64,000 bases of DNA from Litorimonas sp964511495 (GTDB taxonomy: Bacteria > Pseudomonadota > Alphaproteobacteria > Caulobacterales > Maricaulaceae): positions 21,575-85,574 of the forward strand of contig CAZEFT010000014.1 in the NCBI GenBank assembly GCA_964511495.1. Reading direction: 5' to 3'. This document shows, piece after piece, positions 24,807 to 33,855 of the stretch. Under the pieces are notes generated by a model, which had not been told where the DNA came from, made no database searches, and saw nothing but the letters and a program-made list of their open reading frames with translations. Numbering within the stretch: the stretch's first letter is position 1; the number at the start of each line of letters is the position of its first letter. Both the position numbers and the translations under genes were made by a program.

Positions 24807-26432
24807 CTAGTGGGAATCATTCTCTTCAATGCGCGGAAGTGTATTGAATTGGTGATAAGGCGGTGGGGACGGCAAAGTCCATTCCAACGTTGTGGCGCCT
24901 TCGCCCCAATAATTCGCTTCGACTTTACGACGGACGATGAAGGCCTCGATCAACATTAAGAAGAAGAAGGCAACACCCGCCAGAGTAATCAAAGCACCGG
25001 CAGACGAGACTTGGTTCCAAAGAGCAAACTCTTCCGGATATTCAATGTAACGACGTGGCATACCGTTCATTCCCAAGAAATGCTGCGGGAAGAAGATGAC
25101 ATTCACGCCGATAAAGAAGAGCCAGAAATGCGCACCGGCCAGCCATTTATTATACATGACGCCGAACATTTTACCGAACCAGTAATAGAAACCCGCAAAG
25201 ATACCGAACACAGCGCCCATAGACAGAACGTAATGGAAGTGAGCCACAACATAATATGTATCATGCAGGTAAGTATCGACACCGGCATTGGCGAGAACCA
25301 CACCGGTAACGCCCCCGATGACAAAGAGGAAGATAAAGGCGAGCGCCCACTGCATCGGAATTGTGTAACGGATAGAGCCGCCCCACATCGTCGCGAGCCA
25401 TGAGAAAATTTTCACCCCTGTCGGCACCGCAATCACGAGTGTCGCCGCCAAGAAGTAAGCCTTCAGATCCACATCCATACCGACTGTGTACATGTGGTGA
25501 GCCCACACAACGAAGCCGACAACACCAATCGCAACCATAGCATAAGCCATGCCGAGATAACCAAAGATTGGCTTGCGGGAGAATGTTGAAATAATATGAG
25601 AGACAATACCAAAGGCCGGCAAGATCATGATGTACACTTCAGGGTGACCGAAGAACCAGAATAAATGCTGGAACATTTGCGGGTCACCGCCACGTGCCGG
25701 ATCAAAGAATCCTGTCCCACCGTCAATACGGTCAGTGAACAACATGAACAAAGCCGCCGCCAAGACCGGCAAAGCCAAGAGCAGTAAGAAAGCCGTGACC
25801 AAAACAGCCCAAGCAAAAAGCGGCATTTTGTGCAGGGTCATACCCGGTGCACGCATGTTAAGGATTGTCGTGATGAAGTTAATCGCCCCAAAGATGGACG
25901 AGAAACCTGCCGCCAATAGACCGATAATAATGAAGTCAAAGGCTGGTCCGGGTGATCCGGTGGTCGAGAGCGGCGGATACATCACCCACGAGCCCCCAAA
26001 GCCATCGCCTTCTGCCGCCCCCGGCACGACGAAACTGATTAACAAACAGATCAAAGCTGTCGGCAAAAGCCAGAAAGACAGATTATTCATACGCGGGAAC
26101 GCCATATCCGGCGCACCGATCATAATCGGGACAAACCAGTTGCCGAAACCCCCAATAAGCGCTGGCATCACCATGAAGAAAATCATGATCAAACCATGCA
26201 TGGTCACATAAACAAGATAGGTATGCTCATTAGAAAAGATTTGGATGCCCGGCTCTGCCAATTCCATCCGCATCATAAATGAGAGGAAGCCGCCAATTAG
26301 GCCCGAGATAATCCCGAAAATCAGGTAAAGCGTCCCGATATCCTTATGGTTTGTTGAGTAGAACCAACGAGCAAAAAAGCCCGGCTTTCCATCATCATAC
26401 ATACCTTCGTCATTGTCACTGATTGCAACCAT
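24807..26432 (-). CDS. ctaD: Cytochrome c oxidase subunit I (aa3 type)
   Basis: Catalytic subunit of the terminal oxidase, 541 residues, 12 helices. Ligands are intact: His79 (MHGLIMIFF, heme a), His263-Tyr267 (FGHPEVY, CuB with cross-link), His312-His313 (VVWAHHMY, CuB), and His398 and His400 (VVAHFHY, heme a3 and heme a). The K-channel lysine in PTGVKIFSW and the gate Glu265 are present. It lies between ctaC and the truncated CoxI-like gene in the same operon. Confidence 0.97.
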   Translation of the reverse strand: MVAISDNDEGMYDDGKPGFFARWFYSTNHKDIGTLYLIFGIISGLIGGFLSFMMRMELAEPGIQIFSNEHTYLVYVTMHGLIMIFFMVMPALIGGFGNWFVPIMIGAPDMAFPRMNNLSFWLLPTALICLLISFVVPGAAEGDGFGGSWVMYPPLSTTGSPGPAFDFIIIGLLAAGFSSIFGAINFITTILNMRAPGMTLHKMPLFAWAVLVTAFLLLLALPVLAAALFMLFTDRIDGGTGFFDPARGGDPQMFQHLFWFFGHPEVYIMILPAFGIVSHIISTFSRKPIFGYLGMAYAMVAIGVVGFVVWAHHMYTVGMDVDLKAYFLAATLVIAVPTGVKIFSWLATMWGGSIRYTIPMQWALAFIFLFVIGGVTGVVLANAGVDTYLHDTYYVVAHFHYVLSMGAVFGIFAGFYYWFGKMFGVMYNKWLAGAHFWLFFIGVNVIFFPQHFLGMNGMPRRYIEYPEEFALWNQVSSAGALITLAGVAFFFLMLIEAFIVRRKVEANYWGEGATTLEWTLPSPPPYHQFNTLPRIEENDSH

Positions 26433-26483
26433 GATGTCTGTCCTTCGTTCTAACGTCTTTGCGTTATTCTTTAATTCTTGTCT

Positions 26484-27332
26484 TTAGTCGCGAGCGGCGA
26501 CTGTTGCAGCATTATTGGTATTCACAGCGACAGCATCACCGAATGATCCATCATTGGCGACCCAACGCGCAAATTCTGCTTTGCTGACCACTTTAACTTC
26601 GATCGGCATTTTATAATGTAGAATACCGCAAATCTCTGAACACTGTCCGTAGAATGTGCCTTCTTTATAGACTTCAAACCATGTCTCATTGATGATGCCC
26701 GGCACGGCGTCCATTTTAACGCCGAAACTCGGAACGGCCCAGCTGTGCATGTTATTGACCGATGTGACGAGCACTTTCACTTTCGTCCCTACAGGGACAA
26801 CAAGTGGAGCGTCTGTTCCCAAAAGGTAAGGTTTGCCCTGCGCTTCCGCTTCCGCTTTTTCGAGCGGGTTCGATGTAATCTCATCGATATTTTCGAAATC
26901 GGGATAAGTATAACCCCAGTTCCATGTATTGCCGATCGCTTTCACGGTGAGTTCCGTCTCAGGCAAATCATCCTGCATATAAAGCAGCTGCATACTCGGC
27001 ACGACCATAATCAAAAGCAAGATAACCGGAACAATCGTCCAGATAACTTCAATCAATGTGTTATGTGACGTCTTGGACGGCACTGGATTGGCCTTTTCGC
27101 GGAAGCGGATCATGATGTAGCCCATCAAAATCGTCACAAAAGCCACAATCAGACAAATGATAACAAAGACAATGTTATGCACTTTGATCAATTCGTCCAT
27201 TACCGGCGTGGCTGACTCCTGAAACCAAATAGAATCCTGTGTTGGGCCACCAACAACATCTTGGGCTTGGGCGGCCAAAGCGCCGAGCGCTGTCAGAGCT
27301 GTGCCACCGAATAATGCTTTTAAAAACCGCAT
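26484..27332 (-). CDS. ctaC: Cytochrome c oxidase subunit II
   Basis: Electron-entry subunit carrying the CuA centre. The ATG at 27332 (MRFLKALFGGTALTALGALA) is preferred: GAAGAGGA lies upstream, and it starts a proper signal peptide ending AQAQ; an ATG at 27347 adds five residues. Two membrane helices follow (IVFVIICLIVAFVTILMGYI, WTIVPVILLLIMVVPSMQL), then the periplasmic cupredoxin domain with NMHSWAVPSFGVKMDA and the CuA loop YGQCSEICGILHYKMP. First gene of the operon; the promoter presumably lies in 27333-27501, shared with the divergent tldD. Confidence 0.95.
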   Translation of the reverse strand: MRFLKALFGGTALTALGALAAQAQDVVGGPTQDSIWFQESATPVMDELIKVHNIVFVIICLIVAFVTILMGYIMIRFREKANPVPSKTSHNTLIEVIWTIVPVILLLIMVVPSMQLLYMQDDLPETELTVKAIGNTWNWGYTYPDFENIDEITSNPLEKAEAEAQGKPYLLGTDAPLVVPVGTKVKVLVTSVNNMHSWAVPSFGVKMDAVPGIINETWFEVYKEGTFYGQCSEICGILHYKMPIEVKVVSKAEFARWVANDGSFGDAVAVNTNNAATVAARD

Positions 27333-27501
27333 TTGGTCCTCTTCCACTTAAATGACGCCGATTCTTCAGCGTCGAAGATTACATAATGGCAATAGCACAC
27401 AAAGTCGTGAAGAGACTGCGCCGCGTATTGTCGCATTTCCGCGGTTGTCTATCGCGGCAGAGCCCTTAGATAAAGAGGCAAAGTTATAGAAAGCCGTGTA
27501 A

Positions 27502-28917
27502 ATGAAAGATTTTGTCTTTGAAGAGAGCGATTTAAGCGCAGAACAGGCGCAAATCATTCTTAATAACACCCTGCAAGGCGCCGATGACGGCGAATTATTC
27601 GTTGAACGCTCGGCTTCGGAGTCGCTGACATTTGATGATGGGCGATTAAAGACCGCCAGTTTTGATACGTCGCGCGGATTTGGCCTGCGCTGCGTTGCAG
27701 GAGACACATCCGGCTTCGCCCAAGGCACAGAAATGAGCGAAGGAGCCCTTGCCCGCGCCTCACAAGCCGTGGTCATGGCGAAACAAGGTTATGACGGCAC
27801 ATTGGCCGCCTCCCCCCGACGCAGTAACATCAAACTCTATCCTGATATTGACCCTGTCAGTCATCCGGGCTTTGGGTTGAAAGTCGAGCTTTTGGAAGAG
27901 ATTGATGCCTATTGCCGTACCCTCGACCCTTCTGTCGTGCAGGTCACAGCTACATTGTCTGCGACGCGGCGCAATATTGCAATCTTACGCGCAGGCGGTG
28001 AACGCTATGATGATATCCGTCCGCTGGTCAGATTAAACATCGCCATTGTTGCCGAGAAAAACGGCCGACGCGAACAAGGCTATGCGGGCGCAGGCGGACG
28101 CAAACCTTATGACGGTTATATTGATCCTGATTTCTGGAAACCCATGGCCCGCGAGGCCTTGCGTCAGGCCCAAGTCAATCTCGACTCTGTTCCTGCCCCC
28201 GCAGGGCAAATGGATGTCGTGCTTGGCCCCGGTTGGCCGGGCGTGCTGTTGCATGAAGCTATGGGACACGGATTGGAGGGTGATTTCATCCGCAAGGGGA
28301 CATCTGCTTTCGCCAATATGTTGGGGGAACGCGTGGCCGCCCCAGGAGTGACAGTTGTTGATAATGGCACAATTGAAGGCCGACGCGGCTCTCTCACGAT
28401 TGATGATGAAGGCACGCCGACATCCAACACCGTTTTGATTGAAGACGGCATTTTAAAAGGCTTTATGCAAGATCGACTGAATGCCCGGTTAATGGGCGTT
28501 GAGCCCACAGGCAATGGACGCCGGGAAAGCTTTGCGCATACCCCCATGCCGCGCATGACGAACACCTATATGCTAGGCGGGGACAAAGACCCGAAAGAAA
28601 TGCTCGCCGATTTGGAAGATGGCATTTACGCCACGAATTTTGGCGGCGGTCAGGTCGATATCACAAGCGGTAAATTTGTTTTCCAATGTACTGAAGCCTA
28701 TCGTGTGAGGAAAGGTGAGGTCGGAGAAGCTTTAAAAGGTGTGACCTTGATTGGTGACGGGCCCTCTGTTTTGACCCAAATCCGCCATGTCGGGAATGAT
28801 ATGGAACTAGATCCCGGCATCGGTGTTTGCGGAAAAGCCGGGCAAGGCGTGCCTGTCGGTGTCGGCCAACCGAGCCTCTATGTCGAGAACTTGACGGTTG
28901 GCGGAAGCGCGGCCTAG
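27502..28917 (+). CDS. tldD: Metalloprotease TldD
   Basis: Catalytic subunit of the TldD/TldE protease, which trims unfolded peptides and matures some ribosomally made peptides. The zinc site HEAMGHGLEGDF (HExxxH, about residue 250) is present. The C-terminal metal ligand segment includes TSGKFVFQCTEAYRVRKGE and IGVCGKAGQGVPVGVGQP. 471 residues, the normal length. The partner TldE is encoded at 43.3 kb; the two are usually unlinked in alphaproteobacteria. Confidence 0.95.
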   Translation: MKDFVFEESDLSAEQAQIILNNTLQGADDGELFVERSASESLTFDDGRLKTASFDTSRGFGLRCVAGDTSGFAQGTEMSEGALARASQAVVMAKQGYDGTLAASPRRSNIKLYPDIDPVSHPGFGLKVELLEEIDAYCRTLDPSVVQVTATLSATRRNIAILRAGGERYDDIRPLVRLNIAIVAEKNGRREQGYAGAGGRKPYDGYIDPDFWKPMAREALRQAQVNLDSVPAPAGQMDVVLGPGWPGVLLHEAMGHGLEGDFIRKGTSAFANMLGERVAAPGVTVVDNGTIEGRRGSLTIDDEGTPTSNTVLIEDGILKGFMQDRLNARLMGVEPTGNGRRESFAHTPMPRMTNTYMLGGDKDPKEMLADLEDGIYATNFGGGQVDITSGKFVFQCTEAYRVRKGEVGEALKGVTLIGDGPSVLTQIRHVGNDMELDPGIGVCGKAGQGVPVGVGQPSLYVENLTVGGSAA

Positions 28918-29063
28918 CGACCTATAAAGGCCCGCCATATTTTCATTGGTTTCCTCCACCTAAACGTCAGATGAACATAAACGCATCTATCTTAGGTTAA
29001 GACTCGCTTCCCTCCCTTCTCCTGCCTATATGAAAGACAGGTCGATATTTTAGGAGGAAGACT

Positions 29064-29741
29064 ATGAGTGGATTAAACCTGATGGACATGATTATGTCCG
29101 CAGCCGGGGGACAAGCCCCGCAGCAAATGGGTCAGCAATTTGGCCTTGATGCCCAACAAAGCCAAAGCGCGATTGCCGCTTTGCTTCCGGCAATTTCTTC
29201 GGGATTGAAGCAAAATGCATCTTCCCCTCAAGGTCTGGCAGGTTTACTGGGCGCTTTGCAAAAAGGCTCACACAGCCAATATCTCGAAAACCCTGAGCAA
29301 TTAGCAGCACCTGCTGCTATTCAAGAAGGTAATGGCATTTTGGGGCATTTATTTGGATCAAAAGAAGTCAGCCGCGCTGTTGCCGGTCGCGCCGCCGAAC
29401 AATCCGGTGTCAGTTCAGACGTTCTCAAGAAAATGCTGCCAATGGTCGCCATGATGGCTATGGGAAGCTTGGGCAAACAAACAAGCCAACAACAGCAAGG
29501 CGGCGGCATGCAAGCCATGCTCGGCCAAATGGCGATGCAGCAATTAATGGGCGGTGGCGCAAAAGCCGGTGGCTTGGGCGGCATGCTCAGCGGACTTCTC
29601 GGTGGTGGCGCTCGCAAAGCTCAGGCCCAACAACAGCAAGCCCATCAACAAGGCCTCGGCCTTTTGGGTAAAATGTTGGACGCCGATGGCGACGGCAATA
29701 CCATGGACGACATTCTCGGCATGATGATGAATAAACGATAA
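29064..29741 (+). CDS. DUF937 protein, Gly/Gln-rich
   Basis: 225 residues of DUF937 type. Helical repeats (SQSAIAALLPAISSGLKQNA, LKKMLPMVAMMAMGSLGK) are separated by glycine- and glutamine-rich linkers (QQQQGGGMQAMLGQMAMQQL). It ends with an EF-hand-like DADGDGNTMDDILGMM, a plausible calcium-binding loop. Function is unknown; the family is linked to self-assembly or surface behaviour in other bacteria. AGGAGG stands just upstream of the ATG. An intrinsic terminator follows. Confidence 0.85.
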   Translation: MSGLNLMDMIMSAAGGQAPQQMGQQFGLDAQQSQSAIAALLPAISSGLKQNASSPQGLAGLLGALQKGSHSQYLENPEQLAAPAAIQEGNGILGHLFGSKEVSRAVAGRAAEQSGVSSDVLKKMLPMVAMMAMGSLGKQTSQQQQGGGMQAMLGQMAMQQLMGGGAKAGGLGGMLSGLLGGGARKAQAQQQQAHQQGLGLLGKMLDADGDGNTMDDILGMMMNKR

Positions 29742-29761
29742 TCAATAGATTTATCGCAAAT

Positions 29762-29796
29762 AAAAAGCCCGCTCAATTTGAGCGGGCTTTTTTTAT
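29762..29796. terminator. Bidirectional intrinsic terminator
   Basis: Perfect inverted repeat AAAAAGCCCGCTCAA with its complement, A-run on one side and T-run on the other. It serves both the DUF937 gene (plus) and the convergent peptide transporter (minus). Confidence 0.9.
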
Positions 29797-29815
29797 GGAT
29801 TTTATCAATTTCCAA

Positions 29816-31357
29816 TTACGTGGAAGCGGTCAGCCTTTCGGCTTCAGAATTCGCATCCTCCAATTCTTTCTCCCAACCTTTGGTGAACATACCGACGAGA
29901 AGAACAACAGCGCCAACACCTATGACAAAAGTTGAAATGGTCGTGAAGAGCGAAGGCATCTCGGCAACATTTTCAGGATCGAAACCACCGGCCAAAAGAC
30001 CCGCAATGATATTCCCCATCGAATAGGTGAGCACGAACAGCCCCATTAACTGCGCCATATAACGCTTGGGAGATAATTTACTTACCGCTGACAGAGCGAT
30101 CGGGCTGAGCCACAGCTCACCAACCGTGTGAAGGAAATAGGTGAGCACCAACCAGAACACTGTGACATTACCTGATGCTGCGGCACGCGCTGCATAAATC
30201 ATAACCACAAAGCCGAGACCCATAATGATGAGGCCAACACCCATCTTTATGCCATAAGCCGGTGTCGCGAGGCGTCTACCCAACCACAGCCAAAAATAGA
30301 CGAAGAAAGGTGTCAGCAAAATAATAAACCAAGAGTTGATACTCTGAAGCCATGTTGTTGGCATTTCCCAACCGAAGACATTGCGGTCCACGAAATCACG
30401 ACCAAACAAATTCAGTGAGGACCCCGCTTGTTCGAAACCTGACCAGAAACAGGTCGAGGCTATACAAACCAACAACAACGCCAGCATGCCTTTTTTCTCA
30501 ACACCAGACAATTTTCCGCCGAAATAGATGAAACAGAAATAGGCAATGAAAATACAGATAAAGGCAACGGTGACACCTTTGGAGATCGCAATCGGATCAA
30601 TAGTCATTCTGCCTGTCAACATAAGGGCCGTCACAATCGTCAATCCGATTAGGAAAACAGCAATCGCCATCCAGCTATTTCGTTTCCCTGTCGGCCCCAT
30701 AGGCGATGCAGGAAGTTCACCCGCGCCTTTTAATGTCGGCTTTGTGAAATGGAAAACAATCAGACCAAAGGCCATACCCACGGCTGCAGCCCCGAAACCA
30801 TAGTGCCAACCTACTTTTTCGGCCAAGCCACCACAGACCATATAACCGATAATAGAGCCGATATTGATGCCCATATAATAAAGCGCATAACCACTATCGC
30901 GACGCTCATCATCCGAACTGTATAGTTGACCGACCAAAGCCGAGATGTTGGGTTTGAGCAACCCTGTTCCGAGAACAACCAAAATCAGACCGATAAAGAA
31001 TGTCGGCGTACTGGGAATGGCCAAGACAATATGACCACACATAATGACGATACCGCCATACCACACCGCTTTTTGTGAGCCAATTAATCGATCGGCCATC
31101 CACCCTCCGGGCAGACCCATAAAATAAACAGAAGCTGTATAAAGACCGTAAATGGCAAAAGCAGTCGCTGTGCCAATCGCAAGGCCGCCTTCAAGAATTG
31201 TGGCTGTCATGAACAAGACGAGCATGCCGCGCATGCCATAATAACTCATACGCTCCCACATCTCGGTGACAAAAAGGTTCATCAACCCCATTGGGTGACC
31301 AAAGAACCTCGTATCGCGCTTCGCTAGTCCTGCCCCTGCGTTTACGGTATCTACCAT
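29816..31357 (-). CDS. POT-family peptide:proton symporter
   Basis: 513 residues, 12-14 transmembrane helices, MFS fold. The POT family signature is complete: GHPMGLMNLFVTEMWERMSY at the start, YYGMRGMLVLFMT, then GTGLLKPNISALVGQLY and GYALYYMGINIGSIIGYMV. The ExxER-like element (EMWERMSYYG) couples proton movement to di/tripeptide uptake. Substrate range cannot be read. It converges with the DUF937 gene. Confidence 0.93.
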   Translation of the reverse strand: MVDTVNAGAGLAKRDTRFFGHPMGLMNLFVTEMWERMSYYGMRGMLVLFMTATILEGGLAIGTATAFAIYGLYTASVYFMGLPGGWMADRLIGSQKAVWYGGIVIMCGHIVLAIPSTPTFFIGLILVVLGTGLLKPNISALVGQLYSSDDERRDSGYALYYMGINIGSIIGYMVCGGLAEKVGWHYGFGAAAVGMAFGLIVFHFTKPTLKGAGELPASPMGPTGKRNSWMAIAVFLIGLTIVTALMLTGRMTIDPIAISKGVTVAFICIFIAYFCFIYFGGKLSGVEKKGMLALLLVCIASTCFWSGFEQAGSSLNLFGRDFVDRNVFGWEMPTTWLQSINSWFIILLTPFFVYFWLWLGRRLATPAYGIKMGVGLIIMGLGFVVMIYAARAAASGNVTVFWLVLTYFLHTVGELWLSPIALSAVSKLSPKRYMAQLMGLFVLTYSMGNIIAGLLAGGFDPENVAEMPSLFTTISTFVIGVGAVVLLVGMFTKGWEKELEDANSEAERLTAST

Positions 31358-31655
31358 AACACTCCCCTATTTAATATGTGACTTGTGGTGTCGACTTTTA
31401 GTGTCGCCACCTATCTTGCTCGACCTTTGACATAAAGAAAACAGCCACGCAAACCCCTTAACTCATTAACTCTGGAATTATTTGCCTTTGTGTTTTGCGG
31501 TTCAACAGGATTTCTACCTGCAAATTTCGCGTGCTTTTTTATTGAATTGTCAATCTATTATGATTAGGGCAGTTCAAATTTTTGTGGGACATTCGTTGAA
31601 TATCTTTTGGCGTCATTCAGTTTCGGCCTTGCCCCTTCCTGTTTTGGGTCGAGCT

Positions 31656-33728
31656 ATGCGTTCAACTCTTGGCGTAAGCTTGGGTCTCATTTCTGCCTCC
31701 TTCCCTGTTAATGCCTTTGCTCAAACATCCAGCTCTCCTGAACAGGTCGCAGCCGATAGCAGCTTACAGGCCGTTTACACGCCCGCTGATTTTGAACAAT
31801 TTCAACCCACAACTGCACGCGATATGGTCAGCCGCATTCCCGGCTTTACGTTACAGGGCGATGAAGGCGAAGAACGGGGGTTCGGACAAGCCTCGTTGAA
31901 TATCCTGATTAACGGCCGACGTCCCTCCGCAAAATCATCTGATGCCAGCGATATTTTGGCCCGCATTCCAGCCGATACCGTCACGCGTATTGAAATCGTG
32001 GATGGTGCCTCATTGGACATTCCTGGCCTCTCGGGGCAAGTTGCCAACATCATTGCCAAATCCGGTTCGCTCTCGGGCAGTTGGCGTTATGCCGCGCGAT
32101 TCGAAGAAGGCACGGAGCCGCAAATCCTAGAGGGGGCCGTGAACTTGTCCGGCAAGCGCGGTAATCTGGATTATGTGATCGGATTAGAAGCCGGGCAATT
32201 CACCTTTACCGAAACAGGGCCGGAACAATTTTTTGATGGCGATCTGAACCTTATTCAAGACCGCTTCGAAGACGCCGCTTTTCAACAACAACAACCCTCT
32301 GCCAATATAAATCTAACGTTAAACCGCCTGAACGGTGACGTGGCTAATTTGAACCTCTCGGGCGCGCTTCGGAATCGGAATGAGCGGATTGTCGAAACCT
32401 TCACCGCCATTGACCCTGACTCCAGCACAGGCCTGTCCGTAGGTCGAAACGGCGAAGATGAGTACCGCTATGAAATCGGTGGTGACTATACCACCGCTTT
32501 TGACCTTTGGGGTCAAAACGGACGCCTTAAGCTTATCGGCCTTCACAGTTTAGAAAATTCTGAATTTGACCGCAATTTCGCTTTTGACGAAACGGGCGAA
32601 CCCATCACCATATCCAATTTTCTTCGCGATGATGTGGAAACCGAATATATTGGACGCACGGAATATACGTGGGCCAGTGGCGAGACAATGGATTGGGCTT
32701 TTGCAGCGGAAATTGCCTTTAACAAGCTGGAAAGTGACACGCAATTTTTCGTTGATGATGACGCCCCAACCAAAGACCGTGTTGAGGTTGAGGAAACCCG
32801 ATTGCAGACGAATTTAACGCAAAGCTGGGCGCTGACAGATCGCATAAATCTGCAAACATCATTGGGCGCGGAATATTCCGAAATAAGTGTTGCGACCTCG
32901 GCGGCAAAAGCCGAAACCTTCTTCCGCCCCAAAGGCTTTATCAGTGGCTCTTACACTCTTTCCCCAACCTATACATGGCGCGCGAAAATCGAGCGGTCCG
33001 TCGGGCAACTTAATTTCGGCACGTTTGTCTCCACGGTCAATTTAACCGAAGGCAACGCCAATCAGGGCAATGCCACCGTTCCCGATCAAAGATGGCAGGG
33101 CGAAATCGAATTAGAACGTATCGACAGTACAGGCATTTCAGGCAATATTCGGGCCTTTATTGATTTCGTCGAAGATCCGCTAGACCGTATTCCGATCACA
33201 TTGGATGATGGCTCGATTGTTGAAGGGCCGGGCAATCTGGACTCCGCCACGATTTATGGTGTGAATGCGAATATGACATGGGTGATGGACTCCATCGGCC
33301 TCAAAGGTTTGCGTCTTGAAGCGGATGGACAAGTTTCCGACAGCTCTATTGAAGACCCCGTCACGGGGCGTGACCGCGCTATTAACTCAACGCTTTTGTG
33401 GGAATATGATGTCGAATTACGTCACGACATTCCGGACACATCTTGGGCATGGGAGGTCGAAGTTGAACAAGCCCGCGTCAGTGAATTTTTCCGGGTGAGC
33501 GAAATCTTTGATACGCGGTTCATCAAACCTGAAACCCGGCTTTCAGTTATTCATAAAAATATATTCGGCATGGAATGGACCGTCTCTCTGACCAATATTT
33601 TTAATTTTGAGGCGCAGCGCGAAAGACGCATTTTCTCTGCCGACCGCACCGGCGATTTATTGCAAGTGGAACGGTTTAACCGTCAACGTGGTCGACGGTT
33701 TTCGATTACCCTGCGAGATACATTTTAA
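31656..33728 (+). CDS. TonB-dependent receptor-like outer-membrane protein 1
   Basis: Plug-plus-barrel protein; 690 residues from the ATG at 31656, where a signal peptide begins (MRSTLGVSLGLISASFPVNA, cut at AFAQ). The frame is open upstream to 31482, but those residues do not look like a signal. The plug follows (MVSRIPGFTLQGDEGEERGF; VTRIEIVDGASLDIPGLSGQ), then about 20 barrel strands ending with a C-terminal Phe (RRFSITLRDTF) for BAM insertion. No clear TonB box is seen. It is paralogous to the next gene. Substrate unknown. Confidence 0.85.
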   Translation: MRSTLGVSLGLISASFPVNAFAQTSSSPEQVAADSSLQAVYTPADFEQFQPTTARDMVSRIPGFTLQGDEGEERGFGQASLNILINGRRPSAKSSDASDILARIPADTVTRIEIVDGASLDIPGLSGQVANIIAKSGSLSGSWRYAARFEEGTEPQILEGAVNLSGKRGNLDYVIGLEAGQFTFTETGPEQFFDGDLNLIQDRFEDAAFQQQQPSANINLTLNRLNGDVANLNLSGALRNRNERIVETFTAIDPDSSTGLSVGRNGEDEYRYEIGGDYTTAFDLWGQNGRLKLIGLHSLENSEFDRNFAFDETGEPITISNFLRDDVETEYIGRTEYTWASGETMDWAFAAEIAFNKLESDTQFFVDDDAPTKDRVEVEETRLQTNLTQSWALTDRINLQTSLGAEYSEISVATSAAKAETFFRPKGFISGSYTLSPTYTWRAKIERSVGQLNFGTFVSTVNLTEGNANQGNATVPDQRWQGEIELERIDSTGISGNIRAFIDFVEDPLDRIPITLDDGSIVEGPGNLDSATIYGVNANMTWVMDSIGLKGLRLEADGQVSDSSIEDPVTGRDRAINSTLLWEYDVELRHDIPDTSWAWEVEVEQARVSEFFRVSEIFDTRFIKPETRLSVIHKNIFGMEWTVSLTNIFNFEAQRERRIFSADRTGDLLQVERFNRQRGRRFSITLRDTF

Positions 33729-33805
33729 GAGATAAGCGCCTCAAGCGTCCCGAGCGCCCTTTCCACTCATAACCTTTCGGCTATTTAACAAAACTCTATT
33801 TGGAA

Positions 33806-33823
33806 AGATTACATATGTAATCT
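33806..33823. promoter_or_regulatory. Perfect 18-bp palindrome upstream of receptor 2
   Basis: AGATTACATATGTAATCT is its own reverse complement and lies 33 bp before the ATG of the second receptor-like gene, just upstream of AAAGGAG and AAGGGG stretches. Its length and dyad symmetry suit a homodimeric repressor operator (TetR, MarR or LacI type) or a short hairpin in the leader. No regulator gene is adjacent. Confidence 0.55.
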
Positions 33824-33855
33824 AAAGGAGTGCTGTTCGAAAGGGGAACGTTATA

